Under the pieces are notes generated by a model. The model was not told where the DNA came from and ran no database searches. It saw only the letters and a program-made list of their open reading frames with translations. Positions 7,787 to 16,903 of a stretch of 64,000 bases of DNA are shown piece by piece (the stretch's first letter is position 1; every line of letters starts with the position of its first letter). Position numbers and translations under genes: made by a program. Source of the stretch: a bacterium (lineage in GTDB: Bacteria > Bacteroidota > Ignavibacteria > Ignavibacteriales > Ignavibacteriaceae); assembly GCA_016716565.1 (NCBI GenBank), contig JADJWC010000001.1, positions 248,001-312,000 of the forward strand, read 5' to 3'.

Positions 7787-10700
7787 TTAAATCTTTTCTC
7801 TTACTACCGATTTTGCTTTTGAAGTCAGATAATAAATTGCTGGTATCACAAATAGTGTTAGCACAGTTGCGGCAATCAATCCGCCAATAGCAACAATACC
7901 GAGCGGCATCCTGATTTCTTTTCCTGCATCACCAATGCCAAGTGCAAGAGGAAGCATGCCAAGCACAATCGCTATCGATGCCATTAATTGTGGTTTTAAT
8001 TTTGTTGGGCATGCTTCCATCAAAGCATCTTTCGGCAGATAGCCCTGTTCTCTTCTTAACTGGTTTGTATAATCGAGAATAAGTATTGCATTATTAACCA
8101 CAATTCCTATCAACATAATTATCGACATAAGCGATGTAATGCTGAAAGCTGTGTTCGTAATAAATAGAGCAAGAATAACTCCAAGCAAGCCAAGAACGAC
8201 AGTGATCATAATAATAATCGGCTGCCAGAAACTTTCAAGTATCGCTGACAGCAGCATGTAGGTTAACAATACTGCAAGGAAAAATGCGAATATCATATCC
8301 TGGATCATATCGTTCATCATCTTGACATTTCCACCCCAACGGAAATAGTAACCCGGGGGAAGTTCAATTGTGTTGAATCTTTTCTCGAGCTCACCAGTTA
8401 CGTTACCGAGCGGAACTCCCGGTGCAGCCGCTCCAGTGAACATTATGGAAGTAAACTTATCCCGGTGTAAAATCTTTGTGAAGCCGGTTGTAAACCTGAC
8501 ATCCGCAAGTTGAGCAAGACGGAAAGAACCCCGCGGTGATGCAACAGTAATGTTGCCTGCTTTTTCAGGAGAGTTAACTGACTCATCATCCAATGTAACT
8601 GTTATATCATATTCATTTCCCACTTCACGATATTTTGCAGATTGAATTCCTTCTATTCCTGCACGAAGAGTGAAAGCAAGATCTGTAATTGTGAGTCCTG
8701 CTTCTGTAAGTTTTTCTCTTTTCGGGTAAACTGTGATTTCGGGTTTCCCCGCACGTGAGCTGTTATCGAAGTTTATCAACCCGGGAACATCCTTAAATTT
8801 ATTAATTGCTTCGTCTTTTAATCTCTCAAGTTCATCAAGATCCTGTCCAAGTAAAAAGAATTGAATTGGTGCTTCCTCGCCGCCCATTCGTGAGCCAACA
8901 TCAACTTTTATTTTTGCATTTGGTATATCCGCTAAATCAGAAGTTAATAAAGAAATCATATCAAGCAGTTTTGCGTCTCGCTCTTTTACGTCAACAAGCT
9001 GAACGTCAATGCTTGCCATATTTGTACCGACATCTAGATCGCTGATCTTGCCAAGGTTTGTAAGTATGTGTTTAACTTCATTATGACTTTTTACTCTTTC
9101 CTCAACCTGCCGAACTGTTCTTGCGGTTTCGTCAAGATTATACCCGGAAGGAAGCTCCACTGTAATATTAATTTTACCGTCGTCTGTCTGGGGGATAAAC
9201 TCGAAGCCAAGCTTTGGTCCGAATATCATCATAACCAGAATGAATATTACAATTGAGCCGGCAAATGTTAGTGCACTACTTAATTTATTACGAAGAACTA
9301 TAGCTAGCAGCTTTTTATAAAGTTCTGTTTGCTTTACTTCAAAACGATTGAACCAGGAAGCAAGCTTTCCGGTTGCATGTTCCTTCGAAAGAATAATTGA
9401 TGAAAGAAGCGGTGTTAAAGTAAATGACATTATTAGCGAAAATATCGTTGCAAAAACCGCAGCGAGCGCGAGCTCTCTCAGCCACATACCAACCATCGAC
9501 GACATATTGGCAATTGGCAGAAACACAACGATGTTTGTTAATGTTGATGCAAGAACAGCAACTCCAACTTCTGATGTTCCTTTGAAAGCTGCCTGTCTGA
9601 TTGTCTCTCCCATTTTTTTATAACGGAAGATATTTTCAAGCACAACCACAGAGTTTGCAACCAATACACCAACCGAAACCGAAAGCCCCATCAATGTCAT
9701 CATATTAAGTGAGAGACCAAACGCCTGCAGCAAAAGGAATGTTGAAATAATTGATGTGGGCATTGACATTGCGACTACGAGTGTAGATCGCCAATCGTGC
9801 AAAAATAAAAACAGAACTATCGCCGTAAATATCACGCCGAGATAAATGTTGCTCATTGTGTCATCAAAGCTGCTCTGCACAAATTCTGAAGCGTCGTTTA
9901 CTACTTCGAGCTTTGATCCTTCGGGAAGTATGCTTTGAATCTCCGGAAGCTGATTACGCACTGCTTCTGCAACTTTAACAACATTTCCTTCGCTACTTTT
10001 AATAATGCCGAGACGGATAACGTTCTCGTTTCTGAAATTTTCCTTCACATTAAAAAATGTTGCCCGCTGTCTTATATCTTTTCCGGAATCATAAACATCC
10101 GCGATCTGTCTTATCTTTTTCGGACCGTAAGCAGTTGGGATTTCAAGCTCACTTATTGCATCTGGATTTTGAAATTGGCCCACAAGTCTGACAGTATATT
10201 CCTGACTTCCGATCTGAAAATATCCTCCCGGAATATCCATATTCGCTGCCTGAAGAATCTGCGTTAATTGAGGAAGAGAAATATTATTTTCATATACAAC
10301 TCTGTTATCCAGCACAACGCGGATTTCTCTTTCCTGTCCTCCGGTAATATTAACTTTAGCAACGCCATCAATTTGTGAGAACCTATCCTTCAGGGTTTTG
10401 TCTGCGACTTCATAAAGCTGTCGAGGACTAAGATTTCCGCTCAACACAACATCTACGACAGGGAATAGTCTTATATCAACTTTTTGCACGACTGGTTTTT
10501 TTGCATCGGTCGGAAGATCGTTAATGATTTCGTCAACTTTGTCTTTTGTTTCCTGGTTAGCAACGTTTACGTTTTTGCCAAGCTGAAACTCGATGATAAT
10601 AATTGACACACCATCGAGAGAATAAGACTCTATTCTTTCTATCTGACTTATTGTTGAAACGGCGTCCTCAATCCTTTTTGTGATCAACGTTTCGATTTCC

Positions 10701-10870
10701 TTTGGTCCTGCGCCGGGATAGATTGTTTGAACTGTTACAAAGGGAATTTCAACATCCGGCTGGAGGTTAAGGTTAAGTCCGAAATATGCAATCAATCCGA
10801 AAATCAGGAAAATTACAATTCCAACTGTTGTAAGAACGGGGCGATTAATAGAAACTTTTGCGAGAAACAT
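7787..10870 (-). CDS. RND-family efflux permease (HAE1/AcrB type)
   Basis: Inner-membrane pump of a tripartite efflux system, 1027 residues, the usual length for the hydrophobe/amphiphile exporters. The N-terminal helix is followed by the large porter domain beginning NLQPDVEIPFVTVQT. The helix-4 signature near residue 390 (MTLMGLSVSVGVLVANSVVV) keeps only a variant of the proton-relay pattern: the consensus DD is replaced by SV and AN, so the canonical acidic pair is missing there. A second set of helices occupies residues 845-1020 with VNNAILILDY. Overall it looks complete. It is the last gene of the pump operon, 10 bp after the adaptor. Substrate is not predictable. Confidence 0.9.
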   Translation of the reverse strand: MFLAKVSINRPVLTTVGIVIFLIFGLIAYFGLNLNLQPDVEIPFVTVQTIYPGAGPKEIETLITKRIEDAVSTISQIERIESYSLDGVSIIIIEFQLGKNVNVANQETKDKVDEIINDLPTDAKKPVVQKVDIRLFPVVDVVLSGNLSPRQLYEVADKTLKDRFSQIDGVAKVNITGGQEREIRVVLDNRVVYENNISLPQLTQILQAANMDIPGGYFQIGSQEYTVRLVGQFQNPDAISELEIPTAYGPKKIRQIADVYDSGKDIRQRATFFNVKENFRNENVIRLGIIKSSEGNVVKVAEAVRNQLPEIQSILPEGSKLEVVNDASEFVQSSFDDTMSNIYLGVIFTAIVLFLFLHDWRSTLVVAMSMPTSIISTFLLLQAFGLSLNMMTLMGLSVSVGVLVANSVVVLENIFRYKKMGETIRQAAFKGTSEVGVAVLASTLTNIVVFLPIANMSSMVGMWLRELALAAVFATIFSLIMSFTLTPLLSSIILSKEHATGKLASWFNRFEVKQTELYKKLLAIVLRNKLSSALTFAGSIVIFILVMMIFGPKLGFEFIPQTDDGKINITVELPSGYNLDETARTVRQVEERVKSHNEVKHILTNLGKISDLDVGTNMASIDVQLVDVKERDAKLLDMISLLTSDLADIPNAKIKVDVGSRMGGEEAPIQFFLLGQDLDELERLKDEAINKFKDVPGLINFDNSSRAGKPEITVYPKREKLTEAGLTITDLAFTLRAGIEGIQSAKYREVGNEYDITVTLDDESVNSPEKAGNITVASPRGSFRLAQLADVRFTTGFTKILHRDKFTSIMFTGAAAPGVPLGNVTGELEKRFNTIELPPGYYFRWGGNVKMMNDMIQDMIFAFFLAVLLTYMLLSAILESFWQPIIIMITVVLGLLGVILALFITNTAFSITSLMSIIMLIGIVVNNAILILDYTNQLRREQGYLPKDALMEACPTKLKPQLMASIAIVLGMLPLALGIGDAGKEIRMPLGIVAIGGLIAATVLTLFVIPAIYYLTSKAKSVVREKI

Positions 10871-10880
10871 ATTTCTTTCC

Positions 10881-11924
10881 TTATTGAATCACTTTTACTT
10901 TGGCGCCGTCGGTTAACTGTAAACCGCCATGAGTTACCAGCTTATCGCCAACCTGCAAACCGCCGGAAACCTCGTAGTATATTCCGCTGTCTTGTCCGTT
11001 TGATATATATCTCTTCTCCGCTTTACCATCTTTCTCTACAAAAACATACGGACCACCATCATCATTCATAACAAGATTACGTGGAATTATCAGCGCCTTT
11101 GTATTTTTATAAACGAGAACTTTTATTTCGACTGTAACGCCGCTTTTTAATTCTTTGCGGGAATTATCAAACTCAACATCTGCGAAGAATGCCTGTCTTG
11201 TCGGATCGACTGCCATAGAGATCTCAACTATTCTTCCCTTATAAATTTTTCCGCCAAGCTCCATTTCAGCTTCCATGCCTTTTTTTATGTCGCCTATTTC
11301 TTTTTCTGTGATCCATATTTTTGCTCTCATTTTGTGAAGCTTTGCAATCGTAAACAGTTGAGCTTCGCTCTTCACATTATCACCGACTTTAACCTTAACA
11401 TCAACGAGTGTTCCGCTGAACGGGGCTTCTATAAAAATTAATTTTCGTGCAACTTCGTAGTTTCTTTTATGAACCAAATATTGTGCTTCCACAGCATCAA
11501 AGTTTGCCTGTGATGTTTCGCCGGATTCAAGAAGCACTTTGGTTCGTTCATAAGTTCTTTTGGAATTTTCAAATGTGGCTCTTGCTGTTTCATAAACCGA
11601 TCCGGGTTCATCAGAAGGGAATTCAACAATGATCTGGCCTTCTTCAACATAATCTCCAACGTTGAAATTAATTTTTTCTATTTTGCCGCCGATGGCAGCG
11701 CCTTTGGTGGCTTCCTCCCAGCCGGCAAGCTTTGCAAAGTAATTCATATATTTTTCAAATGGTTTGTATTCCACAGTTTCTACCTGAATAGGAACGCCAT
11801 CCTCTTTTTGAATCTGATCCATACTCTTTGCTGAGTCTTCATCGCCTCCGCATCCATTAATCATCAGGATTGAAAGCATTACTGAGATTGCGAGTGAAAA
11901 TTTTAATTTTAGTTTAAAGTTCAT
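10881..11924 (-). CDS. RND efflux periplasmic adaptor (HlyD/MFP family lipoprotein)
   Basis: Membrane-fusion subunit of 347 residues linking the RND permease to the outer-membrane channel. It has a signal peptide ending in a lipobox-like LMINGC (Cys25), so it is probably lipid-anchored. The lipoyl/barrel-sandwich halves are visible: INFNVGDYVEEGQIIVE and IEAPFSGTLVDVKVKVGDNV, separated by an alpha-helical hairpin. The beta-barrel and membrane-proximal domains follow (VTHGGLQLTDGAKV at the end). It lies between channel and permease genes in the order channel-adaptor-permease. Confidence 0.92.
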   Translation of the reverse strand: MNFKLKLKFSLAISVMLSILMINGCGGDEDSAKSMDQIQKEDGVPIQVETVEYKPFEKYMNYFAKLAGWEEATKGAAIGGKIEKINFNVGDYVEEGQIIVEFPSDEPGSVYETARATFENSKRTYERTKVLLESGETSQANFDAVEAQYLVHKRNYEVARKLIFIEAPFSGTLVDVKVKVGDNVKSEAQLFTIAKLHKMRAKIWITEKEIGDIKKGMEAEMELGGKIYKGRIVEISMAVDPTRQAFFADVEFDNSRKELKSGVTVEIKVLVYKNTKALIIPRNLVMNDDGGPYVFVEKDGKAEKRYISNGQDSGIYYEVSGGLQVGDKLVTHGGLQLTDGAKVKVIQ

Positions 11925-11955
11925 TTTTTAATTCTCCTGATAAGGTCAATTGTTT

Positions 11956-13374
11956 TTAATCTTCTGGCATATATGGTTCTATATATTCTTCGTTCAGCTT
12001 GCCCATAAGTTGTTCAAGTTCAAATTTGGTTATTATATAACTTTGCACTGACTGAAGCCTGTTTATGCGGGCTTGTCTTAGCTCAACGTCGGCATTCTGC
12101 ACTTCCAGCTGGCTGCCTGTTCCTTCCTGATATCTTACCGATGACAAATCATATGCTTTCTCGGCAAGAGTAACGTTCCGTTCCTGCGCTTCGACAAGAC
12201 TTTGAACTCGCTTGAGTTCCAGATATTTTGCTTTAACCTGGTTTATTACGTACTCTTTCATTAATTCATATTGTTCGGCGGTTTGTTTATAGGTAATCGT
12301 TGACTGCTCAACTCTGTTTTTTGTTTGATTCCCACGCCAAAGGTTCATAGAAAAACTCAGCCCAACTGTCGTAGCATTATAGTTCTGGAAGTTCCAATTG
12401 TCCGACGAACCAGCATAAGAGAAATTTCCAAAAGCAGCAAGAGAAGGCCAGTATTCAGAAAGGTCCAAATCAATAAACGCTTCGTCCAGATCCATTTTTA
12501 ATTTCATTGTCTGCAAACCATAATTATTAGCGATTGCAAAATCAATTATGTCTTCTTCCGCTGGAAGATCTTCGGGATTATAAATAATCTTGCCGCTGAC
12601 ATCGATATCCATCGACTGATCAACTCCGATAACCAACTTCAAATCATTTAGCGTTGTCTTCAACATATTTTCCATCTGCATTAATACCGGGCGAATGTTT
12701 TCTGTTCGTACTTCTGCCTGCATCTTATCAAAATCAGATACAAATCCCTGCTTGTGCAGTGCATTCACGTTCCGAAGATTTTCCTGTGCATTTTCATAAC
12801 TGGCACGGGTAATTTCCAAGAGTTCTTTTGTAACCAGCGAGCCATAAAATGCTCTTTCAACATTCAGTTTTGTTTTGCTGATCGTATTACGAAGTTCAGA
12901 AAGCGATAAATCATAATAAACCTGGGACGCACCTATCCCTCTGAACACTGCTGAGTTAAAGAGAATCTGAGTTAGTGTGAGAGAAGCTTCATAATTATTC
13001 GTTTGAACAAATGATTGCAATTTGGTTTCGACTGGAACGTATTTGTTATTGTCCCTGGGTATCACATTTTCATCAAAAAGAATACTGTAAGTAGCGTTTG
13101 TAAGAAGCGCCTCGAAATCCGGAAATGGCATTTTGGGTTTTTTCAGAAACCGTGAGAAACTTGCTGATGCATCAAGGCTTGGCAGAGCATAGCCAAATGC
13201 TTCTCTAACAGCGGCACGTGATTTATCAGAGTTCATTCTGGAAACTTTAATCTCCGTATTGTTTTCAAGCGCCATCTGGATAGCTTCTTCAAGTGTCAGA
13301 ACACGTGTTTGAGCATTCGTCGTATTAAAAAATATCGGAATTAGTATAGAGATTAATAAAAAAACCTTTTTCAT
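11956..13374 (-). CDS. TolC-family outer-membrane efflux channel
   Basis: Outer-membrane factor of 472 residues with a cleavable signal peptide (MKKVFLLISILIPIFFNTTNAQ). The two repeats of the TolC fold are visible as long alpha-helical stretches starting LTLEEAIQMALENNTEIKV and, in the second half, ENIIDFAIANNYGLQT-like sequence, with a C-terminal repeat end RQARINRLQSVQSYI. It is the first gene of the pump operon and the promoter should lie in 13375-13644. No regulator gene is adjacent. Confidence 0.92.
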   Translation of the reverse strand: MKKVFLLISILIPIFFNTTNAQTRVLTLEEAIQMALENNTEIKVSRMNSDKSRAAVREAFGYALPSLDASASFSRFLKKPKMPFPDFEALLTNATYSILFDENVIPRDNNKYVPVETKLQSFVQTNNYEASLTLTQILFNSAVFRGIGASQVYYDLSLSELRNTISKTKLNVERAFYGSLVTKELLEITRASYENAQENLRNVNALHKQGFVSDFDKMQAEVRTENIRPVLMQMENMLKTTLNDLKLVIGVDQSMDIDVSGKIIYNPEDLPAEEDIIDFAIANNYGLQTMKLKMDLDEAFIDLDLSEYWPSLAAFGNFSYAGSSDNWNFQNYNATTVGLSFSMNLWRGNQTKNRVEQSTITYKQTAEQYELMKEYVINQVKAKYLELKRVQSLVEAQERNVTLAEKAYDLSSVRYQEGTGSQLEVQNADVELRQARINRLQSVQSYIITKFELEQLMGKLNEEYIEPYMPED

Positions 13375-13644
13375 CGGCAGCTCATAATTGGTTTAATTTA
13401 TTGGACAGATAGAATGAAATGATAACTTGGTTCATGGTTTTTAATCAAGAAAAATGTTAGCTGTAAAACTAATCAATACTCCCATAAAAGGAGTGCAAAA
13501 CGCCGGCATAATTTCAAAAATATTTATAATGCCTTGACAATATTAGCAGGCTGTCAAATATTTCAGCTTGATAAGTATCACATACCAATAACAAAGATTT
13601 GAAAGCTTCGGCATCGGCAACAATTGCATAATGCGAAATTTTAC
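13375..13644. other. Intergenic region upstream of the RND operon
   Basis: A 270-bp region without a supportable gene. It contains the dyad TTGACA-N12-TGTCAA (about 13533-13556), which could be an operator or promoter element for the pump operon, placed about 160-180 bp before the channel start. The rest is AT-rich and featureless to the eye. Confidence 0.3.
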
Positions 13645-14238
13645 TTATAAAATTTTTTGTAAAAGGGCGAGCAGTCTTACAAGTCCTGATGCTTTTGAAA
13701 TTGATTTAATCGGCGGTTCGTTCAAATACTTTTTTCTTACATCATTCACGGATTCGGTATCAATGGTAGAAACAGCATTTAGTTTGTGAAGAGCTATGAC
13801 CATAATTACTGTTTTCAGTGTTGCGGCTTTTACTCGTACTGTGTGCGGAGAATACCTTCCCGGGTGAATGTGAACATAATTATTGCTGGACTCGCTTAAA
13901 CGGAGAGTCCAGATTGAATTGTCTCTTAACTTAATCAATTGATAATCTTTGTTTCCTTTACCAAGCCAGTTTTTATATTCTTTCAATGAATTAATACTTT
14001 TTTGATGAAGCTGTTCCAGAAGTTGTTGGGCTATCTCTTCAACGGTGTGTTTTCCCAGATATAAATCCATCTGTGATTCACCTATTCTGAGCAAATACCC
14101 TTTGAGCTTCTCGATATCGCCAAACCGTCTCACAGAATTAATCTGTTCGGCAATAAATCCCGCATGGTGTTTCCAGCAATTAAAAATTATTGGCGGGGGA
14201 GTGTGGCAGTTAGCTTCCACGACAAGGTCACATAACAA
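13645..14238 (-). CDS. Hypothetical protein
   Basis: A 197-residue protein I do not recognise. It is soluble, with no signal peptide or membrane helix. Visible features are an N-terminal patch rich in Cys and His (EANCHTPPPIIFNCWKHH), a basic central part, and the segment YVHIHPGRYSPHTVRVKA near residue 125, which looks like a substrate or nucleic-acid contact region. The start is uncertain: the ATG at 14238 overlaps the 3' end of the DUF493 gene (whose restored stop is at 14228), which suggests coupled translation. A conserved link with DUF493 would be the best clue to function. Confidence 0.6.
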   Translation of the reverse strand: MLCDLVVEANCHTPPPIIFNCWKHHAGFIAEQINSVRRFGDIEKLKGYLLRIGESQMDLYLGKHTVEEIAQQLLEQLHQKSINSLKEYKNWLGKGNKDYQLIKLRDNSIWTLRLSESSNNYVHIHPGRYSPHTVRVKAATLKTVIMVIALHKLNAVSTIDTESVNDVRKKYLNEPPIKSISKASGLVRLLALLQKIL

Positions 14239-14495
14239 ATTTAATTGAAGGATGTCCGGATAACTTTTGGAAAATCAAATCGCGCACGATTTCTGACGGG
14301 ACCGTGACAATTACGTTGAGGCTGAAATATTTTTCCTTTGCGACTGATATTAGAAGGAGTAAGTTCGTACTCAAGATCAATAACAACTTCTTCAACGGCG
14401 GTTATCATCTGTTCGATATTTTCCCCAATAATTTTGTATGGCCAATTGTAAGGGTATTCTATTTGTGGCTTTTTATTTTCTTCGTTGAAGATCAT
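14228..14495 (-). pseudogene. DUF493 (YbeD-like) protein, frameshifted
   Basis: The N-terminal 55 residues match the DUF493 family (YNWPYKIIGENIEQMITAVE, then YELTPSNISRKGK), a small ferredoxin-like fold. After SRKGK the frame runs into unrelated sequence (IFQPQRNCHGP). Removing one A from the A5 run (T5 at 14330-14334 on the plus strand) restores the expected ending: KYFSLNVIVTVPSEIV, then IFQKLSGHPSIKFVM, then a stop at 14228. So this is one gene with a single-base insertion in a homopolymer. A sequencing or assembly error is as likely as a real mutation. Confidence 0.85.
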
Positions 14496-14576
14496 TTGAT
14501 TTTGCTGTCACATATTTATAATAATATCAAGTTATAAATCTTTTAACTTAAAAGAAATCAATCGCTTAATCGGCAA

Positions 14577-15452
14577 CTATTCTTTGTTAACTATGAACAC
14601 GCCAGCAGTAATTAGTAATCCGCTGAATATCATTAATAATGTAATTTCTTCATGAAGTAAAAACCAAGCTGCTATTACTGTAACAAGCGGTTCGAAATAA
14701 AGAAAAGCGCCAACCTTTGCTGACTCCATGTCGCGTAAAGCTTGTGCCCAGATCACATACGCTACTCCGGAACAAAAAATACCAAGGAATAAAACTGATA
14801 CCCAGCCTGTTAAAGAAAGACTGATCACCGAATTTATGACTGCCGAATTCATATTAAATGGAATGATTATAATCGCCATCATCAAAAACAAGTAAAGAAT
14901 TGTCATGAGCGGCGAGTACGTCAGTGAAATTTTTTTATTGACCATAGAATAAACGCCCCATGTAAAAGCACTTCCAAGAACAAGCAAGTCACCTTTATTT
15001 TGAATTAAGCTGATGTTGGTGATGTCGCCCTTCCCGATCAGCAACAACAAACCTGCAAGAGCAATAATGATTCCTGATATTTGAAGAACGGTAATTCTTT
15101 CCCGATAAAACATAAATCCTAAAACAGCCATAAAAATTGGTGCTGTGCCTATTATCCATCCGGTGTTCGATGCTGTTGTGAATTGAAGCCCGGTAACTTG
15201 AATCCATAGATGAAAGACTGCAACCAGTGCAAGAATAAAAATCCAGCCGTGACTTTTAAGATTAATTGAAAATGATCTTCTTGAATAAACGGCGATTGCT
15301 GTTAGAAGTATACTCGCCAATATCAGCCGAAGGATGATTATGGTGACCGGCTTAATTTCTTCAAGCAATACTTTTGTGGCTACAAACGAGGTTCCCCAAA
15401 AAATTATAGCGAGTAGAAGCTGGAGATAGCGGAATGCTCTTGTGCTTTTCAA
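14577..15452 (-). CDS. EamA/DMT-superfamily transporter
   Basis: Ten-helix membrane protein of 291 residues made of two EamA repeats. The first repeat starts with LLLAIIFWGTSFVATKVLL, and the second begins near residue 150 (LLVLGSAFTWGVYSMVNKK). These are typical signatures of drug/metabolite exporters of the YdcZ/RhaT-like group. The substrate cannot be predicted. It follows the dCMP deaminase gene by 6 bp, so they are probably co-transcribed, though without an evident functional link. Confidence 0.88.
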   Translation of the reverse strand: MKSTRAFRYLQLLLAIIFWGTSFVATKVLLEEIKPVTIIILRLILASILLTAIAVYSRRSFSINLKSHGWIFILALVAVFHLWIQVTGLQFTTASNTGWIIGTAPIFMAVLGFMFYRERITVLQISGIIIALAGLLLLIGKGDITNISLIQNKGDLLVLGSAFTWGVYSMVNKKISLTYSPLMTILYLFLMMAIIIIPFNMNSAVINSVISLSLTGWVSVLFLGIFCSGVAYVIWAQALRDMESAKVGAFLYFEPLVTVIAAWFLLHEEITLLMIFSGLLITAGVFIVNKE

Positions 15453-15458
15453 GCTTTT

Positions 15459-15956
15459 CTATTTAGATTTTTCGGTTTTCTTTGCAGAAGAATAATTTTC
15501 TAGATCGTACTTGATAAGCTTATCGGGCATTGCAACCTTTGCTATTTCTACTCCTGCATCATTAAAGAATTTTGTGGCAAGAGTATCGTGATAATCTGAA
15601 AAGACCACGACTCGTTTAATGCCTGCTGCTATAAGAGCTTTTGCACAGGTAGTGCAGGACATGTTGGTTATATATGCTGTGGCTCCTTTTATATTTATAC
15701 CATGAGTTGTTGCCTGTACAAGTGCGTTTATCTCTGCATGGTTGGTCCGCACACAATGGTTTTCAACGACGAGACATCCAACATCATCACAGTGCGGCTG
15801 ACCCGGAAGCGAACCGTTGTACCCGGTTGCAAGCACAAATCTATCCTTTACAAGAACACATCCACAGTGCATTCTCGGGCAAGTTGCTCTTTCAGAAGCA
15901 AGCATTGCAAGTTTTAGGAAATATTCATCCCAGGCTGGCCGTCCATTTGAGCTCAT
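15459..15956 (-). CDS. dCMP deaminase (ComEB-like)
   Basis: Zinc-dependent deaminase of 165 residues that converts dCMP to dUMP for thymidylate synthesis. The zinc and catalytic residues are His73 and Glu75 (NHAEINAL) and Cys101 and Cys104 (SCTTCAK). The N-terminal block WDEYFLKLAMLASERATCPR and the loop GYNGSLPGQPHCDD are typical of the dCMP deaminase family, which carries an extra structural zinc site. The first gene of a two-gene unit with the EamA transporter. Confidence 0.92.
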   Translation of the reverse strand: MSSNGRPAWDEYFLKLAMLASERATCPRMHCGCVLVKDRFVLATGYNGSLPGQPHCDDVGCLVVENHCVRTNHAEINALVQATTHGINIKGATAYITNMSCTTCAKALIAAGIKRVVVFSDYHDTLATKFFNDAGVEIAKVAMPDKLIKYDLENYSSAKKTEKSK

Positions 15957-16125
15957 TATAACATATCTCTTTGAAAGTTATTAGATAAGTAAATTGTTGT
16001 GTCGAAAGTTAAAGTATTTTAGGCGCTTTTCAAGCGGTTGGAAAATTCGTTAGGGTACATTAATTCCCCTCGAACAAAATTTTCTTAAATAAGCTTAGGT
16101 GTTGGGCAACTTGATCTTGGCTGAG

Positions 16126-16476
16126 TTAATGAGCAAACTTATTATTGATAAATTGTTCTCTCATATATAATCTTACTGCATCCTTTGCGGAAGTCTTAAA
16201 TGTAATAAATACATCTTTTCCTCCCTGCTTTAGAACATCAAGGCTTCCTCTGTCCATTCCTCTGGAAATTATTGTTGAGCAATCGTTCAGCAGGGAACTA
16301 ATATAGGTTGGAGCGCTGGCTTTCTGACCGAAGGATTTTATCTCCTTTGAATTGCTCTCTCTGTATTCGGTTCCAACAATACCTGAATCTTTCACATCAT
16401 ATACAACATAACCTCTTGTTGGAATGAACGGCGATTTGATGGTCTGACCATCATTCGATTCTATTGCTATTTTCAT
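16126..16476 (-). CDS. NifX/NifB C-terminal-like protein (dinitrogenase cofactor-binding fold)
   Basis: A 116-residue single-domain protein of the family that includes NifX, NifY and the C-terminal part of NifB. It begins MKIAIESNDGQTIKSPFIPT and carries the typical IISRGMDRGSLDVLKQGGKDVFIT strand-loop pieces. Family members without nitrogenase neighbours are common in anaerobes and are thought to handle iron-sulfur or molybdenum clusters. No nif gene is nearby. It is paired with a small zinc-ribbon gene 35 bp upstream, a pairing often seen in anaerobes. Confidence 0.8.
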   Translation of the reverse strand: MKIAIESNDGQTIKSPFIPTRGYVVYDVKDSGIVGTEYRESNSKEIKSFGQKASAPTYISSLLNDCSTIISRGMDRGSLDVLKQGGKDVFITFKTSAKDAVRLYMREQFINNKFAH

Positions 16477-16511
16477 TATTCCCTCCTTAATTTGGTTTTC
16501 AAATATTTACA

Positions 16512-16700
16512 TCAGCCCATACGAGTAATATAGGCTCTTCTCACATTAACGCGAGATTTTTTTGCAAACCGTTTGTGTCTGGTTGATCTGTGTATCCTGC
16601 TGCTGGAACAAACAGGACAGTTTTGGGGAAACTGACCGACAGAATTATTCTCCCAATAGTATCCGCATTCTTCGCATTGGTATTTTCTGTTTTTTATCAT
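16512..16700 (-). CDS. Small zinc-ribbon (rubredoxin-like) protein
   Basis: A 62-residue protein with two metal-binding knuckles, CEECG (residues 9-13) and CPVCSSSRIHRS (from residue 29), followed by a very basic tail (RHKRFAKKSRVNVRR). The four cysteines should bind one zinc or iron ion. The tail suggests contact with nucleic acid or an acidic partner. A ribosome binding site (ACGGAGG) precedes the ATG. It lies directly before the NifX-like gene; specific function unknown. Confidence 0.75.
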   Translation of the reverse strand: MIKNRKYQCEECGYYWENNSVGQFPQNCPVCSSSRIHRSTRHKRFAKKSRVNVRRAYITRMG

Positions 16701-16903
16701 GCAAACCTCCGTAACTAATCAATAGCATCGTTAATTAAAAGAACAGACAGTAAGATTCAGAAGGGGTTTCGGGAAATATCAGTTATTAAAATATTCTCAC
16801 TTATAAAATAGCATTTTAAAATTAATTGTCAATAGCAATTGTGATGAGCGTGGAAATATTATGAAAAATTAACCAATAAAAATTTTTGCCTGAAAGAAAT
16901 TAT

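Noticed and set aside
16126..16700. Part of a nitrogenase locus
   Set aside because: The NifX-like and zinc-ribbon genes occur widely without nitrogenase, and no nifH, nifD, nifK or nifB is present.
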